The notes under the pieces were generated by a model. It saw only the letters and a program-made list of their open reading frames with translations, made no database searches and was not told where the DNA came from. This document shows, piece by piece, positions 12,251 to 22,212 of a stretch of DNA of 64,000 nt. How positions within the stretch are numbered: the stretch's first letter is position 1; the number at the start of each line of letters is the position of its first letter. The position numbers and the translations under genes are program-made. This stretch comes from Adiantum capillus-veneris (lineage: Eukaryota; Streptophyta; Polypodiopsida; Polypodiales; Pteridaceae): NCBI GenBank assembly GCA_014529385.2, contig CM043959.1, positions 16,183,309 through 16,247,308 on the forward strand. The letters are read 5' to 3'.

Positions 12251-12355
12251 TCAATATAGCTTGAGAGTAAAATGAGTAAATGTCAAAAACCATTGTAAAA
12301 GACCTTTTATTCAAATGTGTTTTGAGTATTCTCGATAGTACATGGTTTGTCGATC

Positions 12356-13390
12356 TCAATTGTGTTGCCCTGAAGCAGCATCTTTCTCATCAAACAGATT
12401 TCTAATTACGCTAGGGGTATCTGGGCATGCTTGCTTGAATTTATATTCGTTTGCCATGCCAAACATAATATATATTCCTTGTGGAATATCTTGTGAACAG
12501 ATTGCACATCGACTACTGTTTTGTATCAAACGAATAAGACAAACTAAATGATAATAATGACCACATGTCAATGTATAGTACCCACTCCATCCATCAAAAT
12601 TCTTGTAGCAAACTGGACATTGGGAAGATGAGGATGCATCTGAAGTAGATGAGGGGACCAACTCTGGATGTAAGACAAGGTGGTTGATGTGTGTCCCTTG
12701 TACAGGTGTTGGATTCACTCGATGTGTCAGGTTTTGAACATCCTGACTTAAGCGGTGAATGCTTTTCTCCATCCGGACTTGTGAGGGTTGCGGTGTCTGG
12801 GTGGCTATAGAAAGACTTGTTATTTCTGCATCTTTCTCTGCCAACTGTGTCGTGTAAATATTCTTCTCTCTCTTTAACTGTAGATCGGCGCCTTCCACTA
12901 TCAATGCCAGCTCATCTCGGGTGAAAGTGACACAACTCTCCCTTAAATCATGAGTGGCAACAGTTGTCTCCTTTGACGATAAGTCTACTAGTTGTTGTTG
13001 CCCAAAGTGAACATATAACATTTTTGCAAAATATAGCGCAAAATCTGCATTGTGTAGGGGATGGCCATAAACCTCCAAATAAATCCTCTTAGCGTTATCT
13101 TTGATACCATCATGTTTGCACTTCGAAACCTTCCACCTTCCTTTCTTGATCTTTGTGTCCTCACATGGACATATTGTCTTGATCATGTCCTTTGTCACTT
13201 CTTTATTGATCTCTTTCCATTGCATATGGTTTGGATTTGCCCTCTTTGAGAGTCGGCCAGCAGTACGCGTCACTTGTTGTGCCGACATGCCGTGTGCCAG
13301 AGACTTCATGCGTTGAAATGCATTAACATCCGCTTTTTGTTGATCATCAAGGAATGATTGGGTGCCAATATCTTGTTCTTGATCGACCAT
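12356..13390 (-). CDS. RING-H2 finger protein carried by the hAT-type element
   Basis: An intact 344-codon frame starting at an ATG. Residues 258-298 form a complete RING-H2: C258, C261, C276, H278, H281, C284, C295, C298, with spacing C-x2-C-x14-C-x-H-x2-H-x2-C-x10-C-x2-C. RING-H2 domains usually act in E3 ubiquitin ligases by binding an E2, so that is the likely activity. Residues 20-130 are a basic helical region with three cysteines (CPC, CKH) that I do not recognise, and 160-215 is probably coiled coil. It is the best preserved gene of the element and lies between the transposase (convergent) and the kinase (same strand). The start may be preceded by an intron: a CAG lies just upstream. 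Substrate unknown. Confidence 0.82.
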   Translation of the reverse strand: MVDQEQDIGTQSFLDDQQKADVNAFQRMKSLAHGMSAQQVTRTAGRLSKRANPNHMQWKEINKEVTKDMIKTICPCEDTKIKKGRWKVSKCKHDGIKDNAKRIYLEVYGHPLHNADFALYFAKMLYVHFGQQQLVDLSSKETTVATHDLRESCVTFTRDELALIVEGADLQLKREKNIYTTQLAEKDAEITSLSIATQTPQPSQVRMEKSIHRLSQDVQNLTHRVNPTPVQGTHINHLVLHPELVPSSTSDASSSSQCPVCYKNFDGWSGYYTLTCGHYYHLVCLIRLIQNSSRCAICSQDIPQGIYIMFGMANEYKFKQACPDTPSVIRNLFDEKDAASGQHN

Positions 13391-13674
13391 TTTCTCTTAG
13401 AGCTGCAGTCAACAAATAGACAAATATTCAATGTCATTGAAAAATATATATTCTCACTCATTGGGACGCTGCACAGAATCCACTAAATCAAACCACAATA
13501 AATGCAACTAATTGAACCACAAGGCAAATTCCAAATACTAATAGTTAAATGACAAATTTGAAATGACTAAAGATAATTGATTCAATTAGGCGAACCACTT
13601 CAAACCAGATAATACACTTCAATAAAAAAAAAGAATACACTTGACAAGACATGTATATCATAGAAATGTTTAAA
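13391..13674. other. Gap between RING and kinase genes
   Basis: AT-rich 280-bp interval with no conserved frame. It would hold the RING promoter and the kinase 3' end. Confidence 0.45.
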
Positions 13675-15199
13675 TCAGATAAAACGATGGTGCAGTTCAA
13701 CAAGTGGACGTTGGACAGGGTTAGGGTCTGTCTTTAAATGTTCTTTGAAAAATATCAACATGTCAAAAGCATTCCTTCTTTGGTCCCGCTCTTTTAACTT
13801 CATCCAACAATCTACTTTAATTCAAATAGCCCTCATAACATCTTCGTCCGGGTGGTGAAAAACTTCTTCTGGAAAATAAACTTTTTTGGCTGCACTCCAA
13901 AAATCTGCCAGCATGTCGAATAGGTAGCCCAATGCATAAATGTTGCTCACTTTTGTGTATGCATCTGTGCACCATGGATCGTATAGTTCGGGAGCAATCC
14001 ACGGTCGCTTAGCCATCTCGGCATTCCCTGCTCTCTGTGCATTCAAAATTGCTTCGTCCGATTGTGCGCTTGGAGACAAATAATTATTTGCTACGCGCTT
14101 AGCAAGTGTTCTCAACATCATACCCCAATCAATGATGTCGACGCGGGGTTTAGTGGCGTGAGTAAAGTCCAACATTACGTTGAACGGGTGCAGGTCATTG
14201 TGCACTATACCGACCGAGTGGACAGCCGCAACACCGTCGATTAAGGCATGACAAATTGCCGACATCTTCTTGATCACTGCTTTGATTCGCACCATGTCTA
14301 TCTTGCTTGTAGGGTTTTTTTATACAGGCAATGACCTCCAGCCGTGTTGTATCATGTGCATGTGTCGTCTGAACAATCCATGAGCAAACGGTAAGCGACA
14401 CATCATGTCACCCACGGTACCCCCATTGTAGTATGGAAATATCGTGATCCAAGGAGCTTCTGTAATAAACCCAATGCAACTTACAATGGAGGGGTGAAGC
14501 ATTTGCATTCCTTGCTCTGTCTGAAAGCTGTCAAATTTCGCCTCACTCCCTCCCTTGTAACATTTTCCCACATATGTAATGTGGTCTGGAAAAAATGAGA
14601 TGCCTTTGATGGTGTACAATGTGCACACACCGAAGGAGCCTGCTCCAATCCTCATACCTTCTACCAAGGCTTTGTGAGGGATGCCAACAAGATGAGCGCA
14701 CTTTGCATTCAAAGCAGTGTGCATGATTGTGTCGGTGCCGCTGGCATCGAATCGACCTCCCAAAGCTGCTTGCGTATCTTGGGCCATCTTCAATCTCTTG
14801 GGTAAAGCTGCTTGGTCATGCGCTTTCACACGCTTCATCTTTACTTCCCACAATTTATCCCAGAGCTCTAATTTTGACATGTCGCAAGCAGGTGGGATAT
14901 CTTCCTTTAAGTCTCTACAACATACTTTCATATAGCCCAACATTGTCCTTATTGCCCAACATTGTCCTGACCTTGTGGTGGGGGTCAAATTTTCGTATCC
15001 CAGCTGGACGCAACAACTCGTATTGGCCTTCAAGTCGCAACATGCGCTCTTTGTTCTCCCATATAGCGCTAGTGATCTCTTTGATGTAGACATCACTTTC
15101 ACTAATCTGTTGTATGCGATCAGCTGCACATGATGAGATTGCCAAAATACATTCTTTACGAATGGCACGCATAATACATTTCTTTTGATCTGGTGTCAT
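13675..15199 (-). pseudogene. Protein kinase cargo gene, broken
   Basis: Starts at an ATG (15199) just after an acceptor-like CCAG. About 170 N-terminal residues are helical and unrecognised, then comes a kinase domain: glycine loop GAGSFG, lysine in YVGKCYK, helix-C glutamate in FQTEQG, catalytic loop HNDLHPFN (HND for the usual HRD, with D and N kept), DWG for DFG, then APE. All catalytic residues are present, so the ancestor was probably active. The frame is broken three times: a 19-bp tandem duplication near 14940-14978 shifts it; TAA at 14320-14322 stops it in frame; and TGA at 13822-13824 cuts it before the last conserved part (CWMKLKERDQRR), which continues in frame to TGA at 13675. 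HNDLH/DWG kinases are uncommon; the closest group is unknown. Confidence 0.85.
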
Positions 15200-15640
15200 A
15201 TTTGCACTGGACAATACAGAAACAGCATATCAAATACAAATTCATGGTTGCGAATGACACTAACACTCTCACACTATCTCAGGTAAACTCTTAACCACCA
15301 CTTAAAGACTTTAACAAATGTGCAAGAAAATATTCATAAAAATTGAATATAATCTTCACTTAAAATTGCAATCTGTTACACGTGTAAAAAGCAATTCAAA
15401 CAAGTGGTTTATAAGAACTTAATACAGATCAAACAATACATATTAACGATCTTTAACATTTCAGGATATATTGAATTTTTAACTTATATTTTTCTCCGTG
15501 CGCACATACTAATTCAAACAAAGCACACGCCGACTTAAAAACTTCAAAAACATTTAAAACATTGGAAGTATACAAATTGGACTAGCAAATTGTGTTCACA
15601 CACTTTTTTACATAGAATTTATGTAAATGTAGCAATCAAA
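15200..15640. other. Non-coding interior of hAT-type element
   Basis: AT-rich with no frame worth noting; upstream region of the kinase gene. I see no clear TATA box that stands out from the background. Confidence 0.4.
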
Positions 15641-15990
15641 AAGCGATGATAATTGATGCTCTTTAAAAAGATACAAAAGAATATTTAACATGCAAATTGT
15701 GTGCATTTAGATTTTTTACAGAGAATTTATGTAAATGAAGCATTAAAAATAGCGATAATGCTTGAGAGTCCTTTAAAAAGATTAAAAACAAATATTAAAC
15801 ATGCAATTTGTGTACAAATACTTTTTTACATGTAATTTATATAAATGGAACATTTGAAATAGCGATGATTGATGAATAAAGTATCTATATTAATGGAACA
15901 TTTAAAATAGCGATGATTGATGAATAAAGTATTCTATATAAATGGAACATTTAAAATAGCGATGATTGATGAATGAATTGAATATGATTA
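15641..15990. repeat. Tandem repeats with core GCGATGATTGATGA
   Basis: Three good copies of a unit of about 50 bp (AAATGGAACATTTAAAATAGCGATGATTGATGAATAAAGT, given in meaning only: GGAACATTT then GCGATGATTGATGA) at 15845-15975. They are preceded by two diverged longer copies from 15641. This is a subterminal array inside the element. Confidence 0.8.
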
Positions 15991-16070
15991 GCTAGTATAT
16001 GATTTCAAATGGACAGTTAAAAACAACAAAATCAAACAATTCATACATTTTGTATATGAAATACTCTTCA

Positions 16071-16460
16071 CAGCCGCGTTACCGACCAAGTATTTCATAT
16101 ACTTAAATACTTAAAAAATTAACTACACATGCACATACAAATTATATGACATTTGTACGACCAGGTTAACAACCTGAATGCCACATTTATGCAAAAACAT
16201 ATGCTTCTAACAAACGACACTCTATTAGCCGCGTTACCGATCGAGAGCCGCCTGAATCTAAGGAAAAACAATGGCCTACATACGAACATCATATAGCCGC
16301 GTTACCGACCGATGCCCATATGTTTTTTGGGAAAGGGGAAGGGAAGTTGACTTACCATAAGGATACTAGATTCGCCGCATTACTGACGTAGTACCCAGAC
16401 AGTAAGCCAATACTTACCACAAGGACACCATCTTCCCCACGTCACCGAGGTGATGCCCCC
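16071..16460 (+). repeat. Subterminal motif array AGCCGCGTTACCGACC
   Basis: Copies at 16071-16090, 16227-16243 and 16295-16311 share GCCGCGTTACCGA. Weaker versions follow at 16371-16389 (GCCGCATTACTGACG) and about 16436-16452 (CCACGTCACCGAGG). Spacing of the last four is about 65-80 bp. Repeated GC-rich words near one end of a DNA transposon are typical transposase-binding sites; that role is inferred. Confidence 0.75.
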
Positions 16461-16704
16461 GTGATAAGCATTGTTCCGTAGAACAACATACACACACACT
16501 CCCATTGTGTGGTAAGGTACCTTATTACTGCCGCGCACTACGACAAAAGGCGTGCTACCACACAACACATACACGCACAACACATACCCGGATCATGTGG
16601 TCAGGTACTCTGCTCTGCTGCCGCGCACTGGGATGCAGAGCACGCTTCCGCACGACCCCCTCTCTCCCTCTCTCCTCTCGATGTACCTTCAAAGGTGGTC
16701 ACAA

Positions 16705-16814
<110 letters not shown>

Positions 16815-16844
16815 AAGATGAAAGCAAGACGCTAATACACCCAA

Positions 16845-17070
16845 TCGGGCCCGCGTATATATAACGCTGACAGCCCGTCGGACTTTCCAGTATCCCCGGC
16901 GGGCCCGCAGGGAAAATGATGAACCCCGGCGGCCCTTCCGGGGATACTGAAAAGCCCTGCGGGAATTTTGTGGGTTTACAGGTCACCATTAATTGCGTTC
17001 TGTGTGATCATGTTTACTGTGATCATGTAAATGTGTCAATAAGATCTTGTGATCACACAAAATTTGACGT
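16845..17070 (-). repeat. Right inverted end of the hAT-type element
   Basis: GC-rich blocks CGGGCCCGC, CCCGTCGG, CCCCGGCGGGCCCGC and AGGGAAAATGATGA, then three GATCA words ending in GTGATCACA at 17049. In reverse complement they match the left end block for block. Inner pairs (CCCCGG/CCGGGG, TCCCCGGCGGG) allow strong secondary structure. Confidence 0.7.
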
Positions 17071-17083
17071 AATTACGTAAATA

Positions 17084-18160
17084 TTAAATCCCTGTAGTAA
17101 CAGCTTTGCTTAGCTGCTTAACTGACCTTATCAATTCTCTCGAACTGGAGAAGACAGTCCTACTGGACTTAACTAAATTAGTTCAACAATGTTTTCTACA
17201 AAAAATATTATTCCTACCGTACAAATGGTTGTCCACTGACAGTACTTGGATCACACCGCAGCTTGGACTTCAATTTCAAAAACTCACACATAATTAGTTT
17301 ATTGTAGGGTTGATAAAAGCGCCAATTGTCATACTCTTATTTGCAAAACCTTGGCCTGGAAAGCAACACAATTCAAATATTTGGAAGGGAATTCATGTTG
17401 CTTAGCCAGTCCCCTAATTTGATCATTGTAGGATCACTAAGCACCTTAATAATGTTGGATATTCTCTTAAAATAATCAATCTCCCTATACTATTTCCCAC
17501 ATATAAACATCATAAACATAAATTCATATGGATATCTGATGCCTCACATGGAATATTCACCCCTCGACATTACCAAGGATATCACCCTTTGCCTTGACCT
17601 TATACTTTTTGAGTTTGAATTTGTGTGCAACTAAGCAAAAAATTTGTTCAAACTTCTTCAAGATCGATAATAACCCCTTTTGGTTAGTAAAAAAATTTAT
17701 TGAAGTGACTCTCAACTTACCTGGACAAATATTTCATCTCTTAACTACAGATATCACTCAATGCTATGAAAATATACCCTTGAATGGAGAATCGGGATTG
17801 AAGTATATTCTCAAGTCCTCAACTTTACAATTATGCTGCATAAACCTTGTAATGGCAGCTTTGACTACTATTTCACCTGGAAACAAGATCTTCTAAATAT
17901 CTCATCCATTGAGTTCATCAAAAAGGAAAGTAACGGACCTCATAAAGCATATCTAAATACATGCATCAACCTCCTTTACTTGATCTAATATTCCTCCTTC
18001 AATTGCTTCCTAGCTTGGGAAGACTTTAGGCTTCTTATACACTAATTTTGCCTTGATTGGTTTAGGAATAATGATCTAATCACAACAATCATCAAAATGG
18101 TTTCCCAAAATAACTAACCTAGCTTGCAATTTAACCGCTCTAATCTCATCTCTTTAATTA
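17084..18160 (+). pseudogene. Penelope-like reverse transcriptase part, copy X
   Basis: Continues the X body after the hAT insertion: CAGCTTTGCTTAGC at 17100 matches CAGCTTTACTTAGC at 29811 in copy Y. It includes the HK-rich segment (17500-17580, cut by stops) and the frame 17594-17896. That frame has LLTTDITQCYENIPLNG, the motif around the first catalytic aspartate. No long open frame remains, so the copy is dead. The catalytic YxDD region could not be located in any of the three copies. Confidence 0.62.
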
Positions 18161-18162
18161 GG

Positions 18163-18191
18163 TAGTAGGCCCATGCACAATGGGCCTACTA
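18163..18191 (+). repeat. Perfect 12-bp stem hairpin at tail start, copy X
   Basis: TAGTAGGCCCAT - GCACA - ATGGGCCTACTA. The outermost pair is T-A here and C-G in copy Y (51227-51255), a compensatory change that keeps the stem. This argues for a conserved RNA or cruciform structure at the start of the non-coding tail. Confidence 0.85.
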
Positions 18192-18303
18192 TGCCGACCC
18201 ATTGTGTATGGTGTCTGGGACAGGGCGAGTACACATAAACACACACTTTCTTAAGTATTGATACAGTTGTGGCTCTACACCAGAACAAGGCTAGCTTACA
18301 AAC
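18192..18303 (+). mobile_element. Start of non-coding tail, copy X (first part)
   Basis: Matches 51256-51365 and 4454-4560 up to GCTTACAAAC. The rest of this tail resumes at 26655 with TAAGTCTCACTAC after the H3-bearing element. Confidence 0.8.
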
Positions 18304-18358
18304 CATTAGGGGAATTTTGAGGTCATTTTTGTGCCTTTTAGCGTGTAGAGAGAGAGTG
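18304..18358 (+). repeat. Left terminal inverted repeat of H3-bearing element
   Basis: First 22 bases match the right end perfectly, then T/C and indel differences up to GTAGAGAGAGA. It ends in a short GA run on both sides. Confidence 0.92.
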
Positions 18359-18683
18359 GTCTCAACCAATGGTTGAAGAGCTTCCGTTACGGAACCTCTA
18401 TTTTTGAAAACTCACAAAAAAAGCAAATAGTCTATCTTTACCGCAACTTTGAGCTGGTAAATAGCAATGTAAACAAGTAAAAGTGCAAAGGCATTTAATA
18501 GCTGTCGCTTTCAGAAAGACGTACTTCTCATATTATATTGTTTTCATTTTGCACGTTGCCATCATAAAACAACGTTTGGATTATATCTCATGATCTTTTC
18601 CAGTTTTGAACCGTTTTTTGCACATTCTGCTTATTCTTCTCTTGAACTCAGACTAGACTTCTCTGCTCATTTCTTTTTTCACC

Positions 18684-19370
18684 ATGGAATCTTCATCACG
18701 ATCAAAACGACCAAGAACTTCCATTGAAGCCATTATCACTTACAACACGACTGATCAAAATGGACAGAGTAGAATTTCTATATTCATGCCCATTGTAGTT
18801 TCTATAGACTTGTTCTCTAATGCTGAAGTCAGAAAATCTAGAACAATGTTTTCAATGAAGACTTTAGACTCAGCAAATGTACTTGAATTTGTGGATGAGG
18901 GTTGGAACACCAAAACAGTGAATGGAATCACTTGTTATGTGCAAGCTGGCTCAATTGCTTGCAAATACATGATAGGGACACAAAACTTCATTATGTCATT
19001 TTATTACTGAAGATGGCACTATGTTGGTGGTCAGCTAACTCCACTTGATCAAGACATGGAGGACTTCATTGACAGCCCAATAGAAGACATTGATATATGG
19101 GTAAACAATGAGCATCTGTCAATTGTAAAGATAAGAGGCATGTGTAGCTTACAACAATTGAGATTGGACCTGCAAAATGATGAAATTGAACTGCCCACAA
19201 CATTCTGCTTTCAAGTAAATGGTAGAAAGGTAACTATTATGCCTAAAAGTCTCTTGTTCTCTTATTGGTTCTTTATTTAACTTTGACTGTTTTTGTAGGT
19301 ATCAAAAAGGAATGAAAACAGGCTACAGTGCAAGGACATCTTGGATGGCATTGTACATTTGGTGCCTTAA
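18684..19370 (+). CDS. Small two-exon protein, possible ubiquitin-like C-terminus
   Basis: ATG at 18684 with a 108-codon frame to 19010; similar protein resumes at about 19050 after a likely frameshift (TTATTACTGAAGATGGC). The second stretch runs to a GT donor at 19230 and an AG acceptor at 19298, then ends at TAA 19368-19370. The splice junction is in phase and joins FQVNGRK to VSKRNENRLQ. The C-terminal part (IVKIRGMCSLQQLRLDL...FCFQVNGRKV) has the rhythm of a ubiquitin-like beta-grasp fold; that is a guess by eye. It begins near the left end of the element and points inward. If the fold is right, a neighbouring Ulp1-like protease becomes meaningful. Confidence 0.5.
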
Positions 19371-19668
19371 ACATCCTTCAAGGCAATTTTGTAACACATG
19401 CCCTGCGAGGATCTTATTTTGTATCACATGACCTACAAGGATCTTATTTTGTATCACATGATTTACAAGGATCTTTATTTTGTTATTGAAATGCAACTTT
19501 TTCAAACATCCAATGATTTGATTTTGTAACAGAGTCTTAAAACAAGTATTCAATTTCAAATATTTGCACTTACATACAAGGGTCCATACAAGGGCCAATT
19601 GGTTACAAGTGGGCTATAGAATAGACAATTGGATACAATAGAGAACTGAGAAGCTTGATACAAGTGGG
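19371..19668. other. Short repeats between convergent genes
   Basis: Between the convergent small gene and the H3/Ulp1 gene. It contains three near-copies of GGATCTTATTTTGTATCACATGA-type sequence (19410-19470) and a later weak pair TACAAGGG/TACAAGTGGGCTA. Probably 3' ends of both transcripts. No gene seen. Confidence 0.55.
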
Positions 19669-21041
19669 CTACAATAAGCTAGAATAGTTTTTTGGCAGGA
19701 GTTTTCTGTCCCTAGGGGACTTCCTTAATGGGGTTGGTGCTTTTGCAGGAGGTTTTCTTTTTGAAGTGGGCTCTTTTGTCCTGGGAGATTTTCTTTTTGA
19801 AGTGGGCTTGACTGGAGGGCTTGAAGGCTGCTTCCTCTTTCTCTTATCATCCATCTCTTCACTTGCCTTTTCCTGCTCACCACTCTCTTCTTCATCTTCC
19901 AGCTTTGCTTTCCCCTTCTCTTCAACATCATCATCTTCAAATACCTCTTGCAGTTCTCCATTTGCTTCAATCATATACTTGATAATCCTTGCTCTTGTCA
20001 ACCATAGCACTCTCTGTTGATCTATACAAGGCAATAGAAAGCAAGTTTTAGGAACAATAAAATGAGAAAAAATACAGCTGGCAAATATGAAATATGCTAT
20101 ACTTCTATATCCTGATTGTCATTGCAGTATATGAAGTCCAAGAGGAGCTTGGCATTTGTCAATACCCTCCATCCACATGAATGGATTTCAGGCTGGATTG
20201 GAACCTGCAATTCATTACATGTATTTTTGGGAAAAAATCTTTGAGGATAATCCATTGAAGTGAACAAAGCATAAAGAATTCCAACCTTCACCACTACAAA
20301 ATGGATGTCATTCAGCATCTATAAATCTTATAGTAGCACTATCCAAAATTCTTTATAAATGAGGTTCTGCTTTACTAAAAGTATGTGCTTATGGTTTACA
20401 AAATGTGTCTGCTGCTATACTTACAATTTTGCTTGACCATGTACTCCAGCAAGAGAATTGACAAAGTAGCATTTTCTTTTCACAATATCAATTGCAATTA
20501 AACTCCAATGTGAGCTATAAAAACAAGCCTTAGTTAGCCTTCTAACGTGAATTAGCAAATTCTCTTCACAAGGTGTAGGTAGAAAACTTACCTCTCATGA
20601 TAAGGAATCAAGAAAAATTCACAGATTTCCAAGTCCACATGAGTCAACCACTTTGTGAGCTCTCTAATGTTTGTCTCTGTCCTGAGAAATTGGGAGATAG
20701 CAGGGTCTAAAATCTCCACCTTTTGTTGAAGGTCTGGCTCATATGAATGCATCATTAACCTGGTAAAGAGTTCTTGTTATATAAAGAGTTCTTGCTATAA
20801 ACAAAAATACAGAGGAAAACAAAAACAACCTAAGGCATGTGATAAGGAGTGGAGAATTCATCTCCTTGGTCCAGTCCTTGAGAATTTCCAAGGTCTCAGA
20901 GTCAAGTGAATTGTAATCCTCCCTAGGATCCTCCCCACTGAATAGAGTGACAACAAAACCAGTAGGATTGACACTCCTCAAGAGGGGCACTGGTTGAGGT
21001 TCCAACAGGTCAAGCTCCTTTCTCTCTGCAATTTCCTTGTC
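19669..21041 (-). CDS. Ulp1/C48-type protease exons with basic tail
   Basis: Same strand and reading frame as the H3-like protein just upstream, separated by one TAA (21042-21044). Exons by splice signals: 21041-20830, 20759-20592, 20514-20425, about 20337-20103, and 20021-19669. The first two junctions keep phase; that into 20337 does not, so a shift or a different acceptor exists. Ulp1 features: SSHWSLIAID (catalytic His), YFVNSL (Asn where Asp is usual), VPIQPEIHSCGW (oxyanion Gln and catalytic Cys-Gly). The last exon is acidic and then strongly basic, with repeated TSKRK-type blocks and a likely nuclear signal. Such proteases cut SUMO-like modifiers or, in transposons, are of unknown role. 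Either a fusion with the H3 part or a separate gene downstream is possible. Confidence 0.68.
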
Positions 21042-21752
21042 TTACTTGGCTCTCTTTTTCCTTTCCTTTTCCTCTTCTTCAGTAATATCAAAAACTCCTA
21101 CTTCAGGCTCCTTGGGCTTCCTCCATGGAGGAATGTTGAGAATATTGAATGCCTTTATATCATGCATAGGGACAGGCTCCAAAATTTTTGAAAACCTGTA
21201 TGTCAGCCTCCTAAGAGTGATCATGTCTTTGTCCATCAGAGTAACCCTATGGGCATGAGCTGCACAAATATAGGCATCATGGAAAATCTCAATCATAAAG
21301 TCCTCAGAAGCCTCCTGGATACATGCCAATGCAGTACTAGTCCACCTCATGGAAATCTTATACTCCTCTACAACTTGTCTGCACAGTGTCAGGAAGGGTA
21401 GTTTGGGAATTGCAAGATTGATGGCCTTTATGGCCTTCCTTATCTCTCTTAGACATTTGACCCCCTGCTTGAACTTTCTCTTTGTAAGGAGAGGCTTAAG
21501 CTGCACAGGCTTGGAAGCTTTCCTCGGATGTGTATCTTTCCTTTTGCTTGTTTTAGGGTCGGGTAGAGAAGAATCCTTCCTCTGAGATTTGGTCTTCTTT
21601 GTGCCAGCAGAGGTTGGTTTGCCAGGATCTTTAGAAGTGGATGGTTGGTTTGGTAAAGTACTAGCTGAAGCTTTGCTAGGCTTAGGAATCTCTTCTTCAT
21701 CTTTGGATAGAGGCTCATCAACTTTCCTTGCAGTCTTCTTGGTCCTTGCCAT
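21042..21752 (-). CDS. Histone H3-like protein encoded inside a transposable element
   Basis: 236 codons from an ATG at 21752. Residues 2-10 read ARTKKTARK, the H3 tail with Q5 changed to K and lysines 4 and 9 kept. Residues 11-95 are a long basic/proline/serine tail without the rest of the H3 tail. Residues 98-184 are a full H3 histone fold: CLREIRK, PKLPF, helix 2 with IQEASE, then HAHRVTLMDKD and helix 3. Loop 1 (YKISMRW) has canonical length. Residues 185-236 are an extra C-terminal extension ending in a charged run. In plants H3 is 136 residues, so both tails are additions. The frame continues past the TAA toward the protease exons. Nucleosome incorporation is plausible but inferred. A longer frame adds 14 upstream residues, rejected because ARTK must follow the initiator Met. 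Confidence 0.85.
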   Translation of the reverse strand: MARTKKTARKVDEPLSKDEEEIPKPSKASASTLPNQPSTSKDPGKPTSAGTKKTKSQRKDSSLPDPKTSKRKDTHPRKASKPVQLKPLLTKRKFKQGVKCLREIRKAIKAINLAIPKLPFLTLCRQVVEEYKISMRWTSTALACIQEASEDFMIEIFHDAYICAAHAHRVTLMDKDMITLRRLTYRFSKILEPVPMHDIKAFNILNIPPWRKPKEPEVGVFDITEEEEKERKKRAK

Positions 21753-22212
21753 CTTCAAAAGGAATAGGAATGATTGTTGCACAACAAACAACAAACAACA
21801 AACATTTTTTTCCTATTATGACACCCCGTGCGGGATAACCATAGCATTGGAAGTTTCCACCTTCCAAGCGGCTCGCGACCGAGTGACACCCCGTAGGCGA
21901 AATAGCAAAGCGAGGAAAAAGTTCACACATACAAAGATCGCGCACGGGGTGACGGGGTGACGATTGTTCTTCTTGGTCCTTGCCATCTTCAAAAGGAATA
22001 GGAATGATTGCTGCACAACAAACAACAAACATTAGTAACAAACAACAAACATTTTTTTCCTATTATGACACCCCGTGCGGGATAACCATAGCATTGGAAG
22101 TTTTCACCTTCCAAGCGGCTCGCGACCGAGTGACACCCCGTAGGCGAAATAGCAAAGCGAGGAAAAAGTTCACACATACAAAGATCGCGCACGGGGTGAC
22201 GGGGTGACAATT
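21735..22212. repeat. Tandem duplication of the H3 gene start and promoter
   Basis: The block beginning CTTCTTGGTCCTTGCC is present at 21735 and again at 21969 (period 234), each copy running to GCACGGGGTGACGGGGTGAC. The second copy repeats the ATG and first five codons (MARTKK), then leaves the histone frame. So the distal copy is a decoy start with a full promoter in front of the true one. Confidence 0.9.

Noticed and set aside
21042-21752. Centromeric H3 (CenH3) as identity of the H3-like protein
   Set aside because: The N-terminus keeps the ARTK/TARK context, loop 1 is of canonical length, and the gene lies inside a transposon with a C-terminal extension. There is no positive evidence for a centromere variant.
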